Assembly (NCBI GenBank): GCA_030180135.1
Contig: CM058230.1
Coordinates: 23,024,067-23,088,066 of the forward strand
Length of the DNA stretch: 64,000 bases
Source: Orychophragmus violaceus
Taxonomy: Eukaryota; Streptophyta; Magnoliopsida; Brassicales; Brassicaceae
Direction: 5' to 3'
In this document: one piece after another, positions 58,373-64,000 of the stretch
How the letters are laid out: each line of letters opens with the position of its first letter
Position numbering within the stretch: the stretch's first letter is position 1
Program-made: the position numbers and the translations under genes
The notes under the pieces: model-generated
What the model saw: the letters and a program-made list of their open reading frames with translations, nothing else
Database searches by the model: none
What the model was told of the DNA's origin: nothing

Positions 58373-58822
58373 TTATCCACCTATCTTGTCCGTTATTCCA
58401 AAAATGATCTTGCAAGTGTATGAACATTGTTGGTGGAATTAGTGTTGTATGAACATTGTTGGTGGAATTACTTGGTCGAGAGATTTTCCCAATCTAATTT
58501 GATGTAATGTCACCCATTGACCATAGTTAGGATGAAAGTGATTTTACAAGTTCAAATTTCATATGGTTATGTGTTAAATAATTTTTATCCAATGATATTA
58601 ATTATTGAGGAAAAATAGGGAAAAATGTGTTATTTGAATCAAAAAAAAAATCCCCAATCATTCAAAACGGATTCAAAACCCTAAAAATCGAAATATTCAA
58701 CGGATCCTTCCAATTCAGCTCAGTCGTCCAATTCCAATTCCCTCTCAATTCCGCTCCTCCTGATTTCGCTTTCTTCTTCATTTAAACAACAATTTTGATT
58801 TTATCGAACCTCTCGTTCCTCC
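58373..58822. other. Intergenic DNA and probable 5' UTR of the truncated plus-strand gene
   Basis: The last 200 bp (58650-58822) are CT-rich and leader-like. No other feature seen. A 29-bp duplication (TGTATGAACATTGTTGGTGG) occurs at about 58417 and 58446. Confidence 0.5.
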
Positions 58823-58887
58823 ATGAGTTGCGATACATCTTCGTCGACTGTTGAAGATGGAGACCGAGGGTTTCCGGCGAAGTGTCA
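58823..58887 (+). pseudogene. 5' end of a GRF-type zinc-finger-like gene, cut by Athila-2
   Basis: The ATG at 58823 opens MSCDTSSSTVEDGDRGFPAKC, after which the frame enters the Athila-2 LTR. Brassicaceae GRF-type zinc-finger proteins often begin with a Ser-rich stretch and then a GFPxxCWCG motif, which this fits up to the first Cys. Only 21 codons remain, so the family is a guess; the zinc finger itself would lie right of the element, outside the window. Confidence 0.4.
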
Positions 58888-60067
58888 TGATAGGTGTATA
58901 GTTTTCCCTATTCTACTGCAAGTGCACAGTTAATGCAATCGTAGTATATAAGGTATCGAATCCCACGAGGACTCTCAGTCACACAATAGATTATTAGTAA
59001 TTCGGATTAAATTAAGCGAAGCAGATGTGAAAGCAGTAAACGAAATATCAAAGCGAATTAAGTGAGTTTGTAAGCAAGAGGGCAAAGCGTTAGGTATCAG
59101 GAGTTCTCAGGAAATCAGGAACGCAAGCAATCAATCAATCTGGATCCAATCAATAACTGTTCTAGAACTCAAAACACAGATATAGAATTAACCAAATTCC
59201 TTTGCGATAATTCTCTAAGTCTAAGTGCAGCAAACCAAACTTCCGTTTGCGAGAACTAACAGATTAAACTAGCATTAATTCCAGGTTTGATATGTTCACA
59301 ATTAACCTAGACCAAACTTCCGTTTGCGAATAGTTTAATTGCTTATCTAAGTTCTTTCTAGTTAAATTAACCAACTTCCGCTGAATTAATCAACCTAACA
59401 TCATAATTCTGATTAGCTACTTCAGATTAAGCATTAAGAACAACTTAGATAAAGAACTGGCAGATATAAATCCTTATTAACTAATTAGAACTGTAATTCT
59501 CTGAAATCCCTAATGAGAATCCTTCAACCTAACAGGTGATCTACTCATACATGTTCATCGAGACAGAAAACATCATAAGTAGAAAACCAAATATCATAAA
59601 AACAGAATAATCAACAGGGGTTCGAAATCAAGTCTCTTTCGAGAACAAAACCAGCCCCTAAAATCTCCTAAGAGAATAAAACTTAGTTATCTCTGCTTAG
59701 CCTAAACAATGGCTTAAAAACTCTATTTATAACCTAAAACACGAATTGGGGCTTCTTTGTAAATATCAGAAACTTCTGGGCAAAACTGCAATTTCTTCAT
59801 TCTTTATTAAACCGTCGTTTGGCCCATCTCGCTGGTGCAACGATCGTTGCCATAAGTGTGACGATCGATGCAGCTCGGGAATATCAACAGTGAACTTGAT
59901 CTCTCGGCCAAATACTCCAATTAGCTCCAGAAAATGCTATAATCACCAAATATGCTCCAAATGTGCTTGTACCTAATAAATACCTGAAAAGACTCTAAAA
60001 CATAGTAAAAGACTCGATAAATGACACATATACCATGGTTAAAATCCCTAAAATCCATGGTATATCA
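58888..60067 (-). repeat. 3' LTR of Athila-2
   Basis: 1180 bp, TGATAGG to TATATCA. It shares landmarks with the Athila-1 LTRs (CAAGTGCACAGT, CGAGGACTCT, GGGCTTCTT), with more divergence than between the two Athila-1 LTRs. It holds a CGATCG pair at 59836-59872. Confidence 0.9.
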
Positions 60068-61112
60068 ACTCCCCCACACTTAGCTCTTGCTTGTCCTCAA
60101 GCAAGACATAGAACTAAATGTAGTCAAGAGGTTTGAAAACTTTCAGAAACTCTTTTTGTCATAGAAGCTTACAATACTCAGATTCCCCTTAGTAAACCAC
60201 TGAAAGAATCAATCACAGGATATCAAGACCAACATGTACTTCCCCCACACTTAGCAACTGTCCTAGGTAAACTCCACAATCACATTCAAGCATTCAAATT
60301 CTCCCTACTGACTTCTGCAAGTATTTAAGTGCGGTCTCACCTAAGGAGTATCGATCTAAAGGCACATGGATTCTTACCTAATCAGCTCTAGACCACCATA
60401 CTATCTTTCTCTAGTCCCTTTCTTCTCTTTCCCTTCTTTAACAACTGATTTTTCACACATTGGGTATCATTTTATTTTTTTTATCAGTGTTCTTCCCGTT
60501 ATGGGGTGTACTTTGGACACATTCCATGGATCACATGAGAGAAAATAGTGTTTGCTACCATTCCCATGACCACTTCGGAGTTACTAACTCATCCTCAGTT
60601 TATTATCTTTTTTTTTTTTTACTTTATAGAAGGGGAGAAGGGGACTAAATAGGACAGGTTTACAGGCTGTGTCAGAACTAACAGGGAATCCGACATAAAG
60701 TATACCAAGCCCTTAGGTGAGAAATCTAAGTCAGTATTATGGGTGAAGTCAGTAAAAGATCCTCTGATACCTGAAGTGATGTGGGTGTTCCCAGTAGGTT
60801 GATCTGTGATGGGGTTTTCTAATAGTCAGAGATAGATCTTGCAACTTCATCCCAATGGTTACTTAAGTTCCTGCAAGTCTTGTAAATCTCCTCAGAAAAT
60901 CATAGTTCCTTACTTAAACAGTTTTGACTCAATAAAACAAAAATTTTGAAAAACAGACTGACTCTTAAGAAAACAGAAAGATATAAGTCAGTAGCACCTC
61001 CCCCACACTTAAAACACACTGTCCCCAGTAGTGTCAAGCGAAGGATTGGTAAAAAGAAAGAAAAATTATTAATGGATGTTTTAGTTCTGTCGGGTTTTAC
61101 CTCTGTCGCTCA

Positions 61113-61210
61113 TGCATCGATCGTTGCACTAAGTGCATCGACCGTTGCTTGGCGATTTTTCGTTGAGTGTCGATCGTTGCTAAAAGCAGCAACGATCGTT
61201 GCAATGCGCA
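61113..61210. repeat. CGATCG palindrome cluster left of the Athila-2 ORF module
   Basis: Four palindromic cores, GCATCGATCGTTGC to GCAACGATCGTTGC. It aligns with the first part of the Athila-1 cluster at 9503-9600, after which Athila-2 carries the extra module. Confidence 0.85.
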
Positions 61211-61436
61211 TATCGGATCAGTCAGCAAGTTAGCAGGTTAGTCCGTCGGTTTATGTCAATTTTCAATCCTGCAAGCTGAAAACACTAGAAACAGAGTAAA
61301 ATCGAAACAACAAATATGTCTGATCAAGCATAACCATCCAAACATAGCAAATCCTAAAAATAAATGGAAAACAAAAGTGCAAGAAAAGATAAAAAGTCAG
61401 AATACAGAACCGAAAGTCTGAACATGGGGATCACTC

Positions 61437-62966
61437 TCACTCGCTCTCATCATCTATCCCACCATACCGTGCATCGTCATCGGCTGCCTCAGCTGCGGGA
61501 TCAGTATCAGTCGGGGAAGGAGGAGTCGGGGATCGATGTCTGCGTCGAGAAACGTGTACGGGCTGATGGACCTGTGGTGGCCTCCTGCAGCTGCAAGTGC
61601 GCATGAAGTTCCAAACAACTCGAAACATGCCATCGGATCTCTCTCTCCACTCGGCATCAGAATATGCACCGTAAGGCATCGTAGGCTCTGGAAAAGGACC
61701 TATATCGTCGACTGGGGGAGGCGCTGGCGCAGAGGAGGACGAAGCTCTCGCAGAAGGCTCTCCCAGCGGATGAGCCATAGTAGGTACTGCACATCGATCA
61801 CTAGCGGAAGGGTGGAAGCTCAAATCATCAATGGTATCGATCCGAGTGTACCTGGCAGCAGGAAGATCTATGCCATACTGTGTATCCTCAGGGTCATAGT
61901 ACACCCACACTCGCCCTTCCTTCAGCCACGTAGCACTCTGCAAGTGACTGAGATCCAGGAACTCGCGCTCAGTAACGCACTCCATATCCCTCATAGGGAT
62001 CCCGCAGTGTCTGAAAATAGGAGTGAGAAGACTCCCTACTGTCTCCTTGCGCGCGCCTTCTTAAGGCTTCTTCTGCAGCTCGCAAAGGTGATGGGCAAAT
62101 ATAGCTCCTAGGTTCACCTTCTCAGCTGGGTTTCTCACATCAGTACCCCTGAACTGCTCCCTCAGCCCTCTGAATAAAATCTCCATCTCGGTCTTGCGCA
62201 TCTTGTTCGCCTCATGCTTGCACAATAAAGTGCGTCCCAAGATACGTAAGACATATCTGAGAACCGGATGCCTAACCTGAATCACTGGTGTAAGCCGTGA
62301 GTGATATTGTCCACCTCCAATGTACTCCCAGAAATCACGAGCCTCTGGTGGTTCCCACGGAAGGGATAAATCGGTGCGTGGCTGCGTGGTGCTGAACCCG
62401 TAGATCCTACAGATATCGAGAAGGGGCACTCGATACCTTGCTCCGAGACACATGAAAGTGAAGGTGCCTCCTTGGGCATTCCTGCTCTCTGGGTTTGGGT
62501 ATACAACCCTGCACGTGGCAAGCAACTGCCTCACAAGCTCTGGGTACAAATCGTAAGGCTGCATTGGCATTGTCCCCAGACCAATACCTCTGCACAGCTC
62601 CATCACCTTCTTGTCCATTCCGAGACTCTTGCAGGTTGAGTAATCAGCGAACTTTGTTGGCGCTATCTCCATACCACACCAACCATTATACAGCAAGGTA
62701 TCGTATTCATCCCAGTACTCGTGTAGCGGCCTCTCTGTGAAGTCAACTGATTTTAGTATCCCCTTAATAGAACCGCTCCAGATGCGATCAGACTCAATCA
62801 AAACTTTCTCTGGCCTTGGCCATGGCTGTCCTATGGTCGCATGAACCAAATTATACGGCTGTGGAGGATCTGATTCCCTGTGTAACCATTCCGGTGGCGG
62901 AATGTATTGTCGTGAGGCGCTTGCAGCTTGTGCTCGTTTCTTGCGGGGTTGATTCCGGGTTGCCAT
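61437..62966 (-). pseudogene. ATHILA ORF1-like gene, one in-frame stop
   Basis: It starts MATRNQPRKKRAQ (62966), just after a splice-acceptor-like GCAG, and ends at 61437. Codons read 301, then TAA (62063-62061), then 207 more in the same frame. It matches the ATHILA ORF-1 family (Pfam PF03078 type), with YIPPPEWL, LYNGWCGMEI, DICRIYGFS and LPWEPPEARDFWEYI. The C-terminal part is Pro/Ser/Asp-rich (SPTPPSPTDTDPAAE). In Athila elements this ORF lies between pol and the 3' LTR, the env position of retroviruses; its molecular function is unproven and no clear membrane segment was seen here. The stop would remove the C-terminal third. Confidence 0.85.
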
Positions 62967-63013
62967 CTGCAAAACAGAAAATTTGAACAAATTAGTCTCG
63001 GCAACTCTCTGTT

Positions 63014-63144
63014 GAATCGTCGTGCAACGACCGTTGCACTAAGGTAGCGATCGTTGCAGGGCGATTCCGTGTAATCGAACATTTCCCCAGAATCGTCGAG
63101 TAACGACCGTTGCATCAAAGGCAGCGATCGTTGCAGGGCGATTC
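63014..63144. repeat. Two 54-bp palindrome modules flanked by GAATCG/CGATTC
   Basis: Each module (63014-63067 and 63090-63144) starts GAATCGTCG, carries CAACGACCGTTGCA and GCGATCGTTGCAGG, and ends GCGATTC. So an outer inverted repeat encloses two palindromic cores. The two modules are nearly identical, with a period of about 77 bp, and lie just upstream of the ORF1-like start. Confidence 0.85.
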
Positions 63145-63520
63145 TGGCCGCAATCAACAGTCAACAAATTTCGTTCCAAATCATGCAATCTATCACACAG
63201 TCGGCAACAATATATCATCTAGCAACCTAAATCATACCTATTTGGGCATGCATTGATCAATTTCGGCTCAAAAATCTAACAATCTAGAACCCCTAAAAAC
63301 CCAATCTGAAAGCTTGAAAATTGAAGAACATTACCTTGATTTCTTGAGATATGGCTAAAGGAAATGGATTGGTCGGTTAAAAACGAGTGAAATAGAACTT
63401 GAAAACAGGAAATTTGATGGAGAAATGGTGTTTTTCGGGTAGAGGCTCGGAGTGTCGACCAAAGGAGTTTTGAGAAGAAAAAGAGAAAATAGGGTTTTAA
63501 GGTAACTTACCTGGTCGTGG

Positions 63521-63656
63521 CTGCAACGATCGTTGCAGGGCAGCAACGATCGATGCTGGTTGAATCTAATCGATTCCGGTTTAGCGACATGTACCTTAAT
63601 TTTCGATTAAGACCAATTGCAACGACCGTTGCACATGTGAGCAACGATCGTTACTC
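63521..63656. repeat. CGATCG palindromes right of the Athila-2 ORF module
   Basis: It includes the perfect 16-bp palindrome TGCAACGATCGTTGCA (63522-63537), a GCAACGATCGATGC copy at 63543 and a pair at 63617-63656. Sequence after this again matches Athila-1 from about 9690 onwards. Confidence 0.85.
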
Positions 63657-63762
63657 CTCTCCAGACTTGGTTCTGTATCTGATAAACTTAGTAAAAACAA
63701 ATAAAAACGTGAAATCCTAAGAAAAACACTAAATATGAAAAAGAAAAATAGTTAAACCTAAC

Positions 63763-63811
63763 AGTGGGTTGCCTCCCACTCAGCGCTTGTTTTAAGTCAT
63801 TAGCTTGACTT
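63763..63811 (-). promoter_or_regulatory. Paired hairpins of Athila-2
   Basis: The first stem AGTGGG/CCCACT (63763-63780) is identical to Athila-1. The second stem AAGTCA/TGACTT (63794-63811) has lost one base from each arm compared with Athila-1 yet still pairs. Confidence 0.65.
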
Positions 63812-64000
63812 TTGGAAAGGGGTCAGACTCATGGAGGTTTCAACAGAGACTTTGAGTGTCTCTGTGAATGCCTTATCATCCATGGTGGTGTGTAAGCAGT
63901 AGCAGCATGATGTCGTCCAAGGAACGTCGGGAGGAATGTAGGGTGAGATTGACACTTGGGTGTTTTAACGCTCTTTCCTTTATTCAAAACAGTGGAGTTA
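63812..64000 (-). other. Athila-2 sequence at the window edge
   Basis: By position it should be the end of pol or a spacer after it. I could not recognise integrase codons in the 189 bp visible. Confidence 0.3.

Larger units (their letters stand above)
58888..64000 (-). mobile_element. Athila-2: second Athila-type element, 3' half in the window
   Basis: It starts with a 1180-bp LTR (58888-60067, TGATAGG to TATATCA). Then come a polypurine tract, a 3' non-coding region similar to Athila-1 (8458-9590), an ATHILA ORF1-like gene (62966-61437), palindrome clusters and the paired hairpins (63763-63811). The gag-pol part and the other LTR lie outside the window. The left flank is TGTCA (58883-58887). 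It shares the three iterated polypurine tracts and the palindrome clusters with Athila-1 but is clearly diverged in the LTR. Confidence 0.9.

Overview
This is plant nuclear DNA, most likely from a Brassicaceae species. The family-level call is inference. It rests on Athila-type retrotransposons, an ATHILA ORF1-like gene, a DUF707 gene with many short GT-AG introns, and a leader resembling Brassicaceae GRF-type zinc-finger proteins. The window is a nest of mobile elements with only two intact-looking host genes. Both are on the minus strand: a 13-exon DUF707 gene (28149-30289) and a 5-exon coiled-coil gene (44911-47996).

Layout, left to right. 1-1083 is the 3' end and 3' LTR of a Copia element (Copia-A), which cuts a degenerate MuDR/MULE transposase (1084-3572, minus). 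5232-6472 is a 1.24 kb retroposon with a perfect 17-bp target duplication. 6873-21316 is a non-autonomous, LARD-like LTR element. Its left LTR carries a complete Athila-type Gypsy element (Athila-1, 7257-17076, target duplication AATGC). 21675-27768 is a decayed L1-type LINE with a 19-bp target duplication. After the DUF707 gene comes an AT-rich tandem array with a unit of about 570 bp (31600-34250). A decayed Copia (Copia-B, 35407-37064 and 43550-43677) carries a Gypsy element (37065-43549, target duplication AGTTG) inside its 3' LTR. After the coiled-coil gene, a young, apparently intact Copia (Copia-C, 49724-57551, target duplication GATTC) splits an F-box-like gene. A second Athila element (Athila-2, from 58888 past the window end) cuts a probable GRF zinc-finger gene after about 21 codons.

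Retroelement states differ. Copia-C has a continuous 1319-codon ORF with its catalytic residues, and LTRs differing at 3 sites of 661, so it could be active. The Gypsy element has two nonsense codons and a YFDD to YFND change in reverse transcriptase, although its LTRs differ at only about 4 sites. Athila-1 has two UAG codons in pol and lacks the ATHILA ORF1-like module that Athila-2 keeps.

The least expected signal is a family of short CGATCG-centred palindromes (typical forms GTGTCGATCGACAC and TGCAACGATCGTTGCA). They occur in clusters in both Athila copies, in LTRs, leader and 3' region, and in-frame in the Athila-1 polyprotein at inter-domain linkers. The same form occurs in the unrelated Copia-A LTR. 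The Copia-C leader has a field of about 30 GATC sites in 440 bp. Clusters sit on both sides of the module that Athila-1 lacks. Outside elements I saw only isolated CGATCG sites. These modules resemble in-frame palindromic repeats such as the Rickettsia palindromic elements; their function is unknown.
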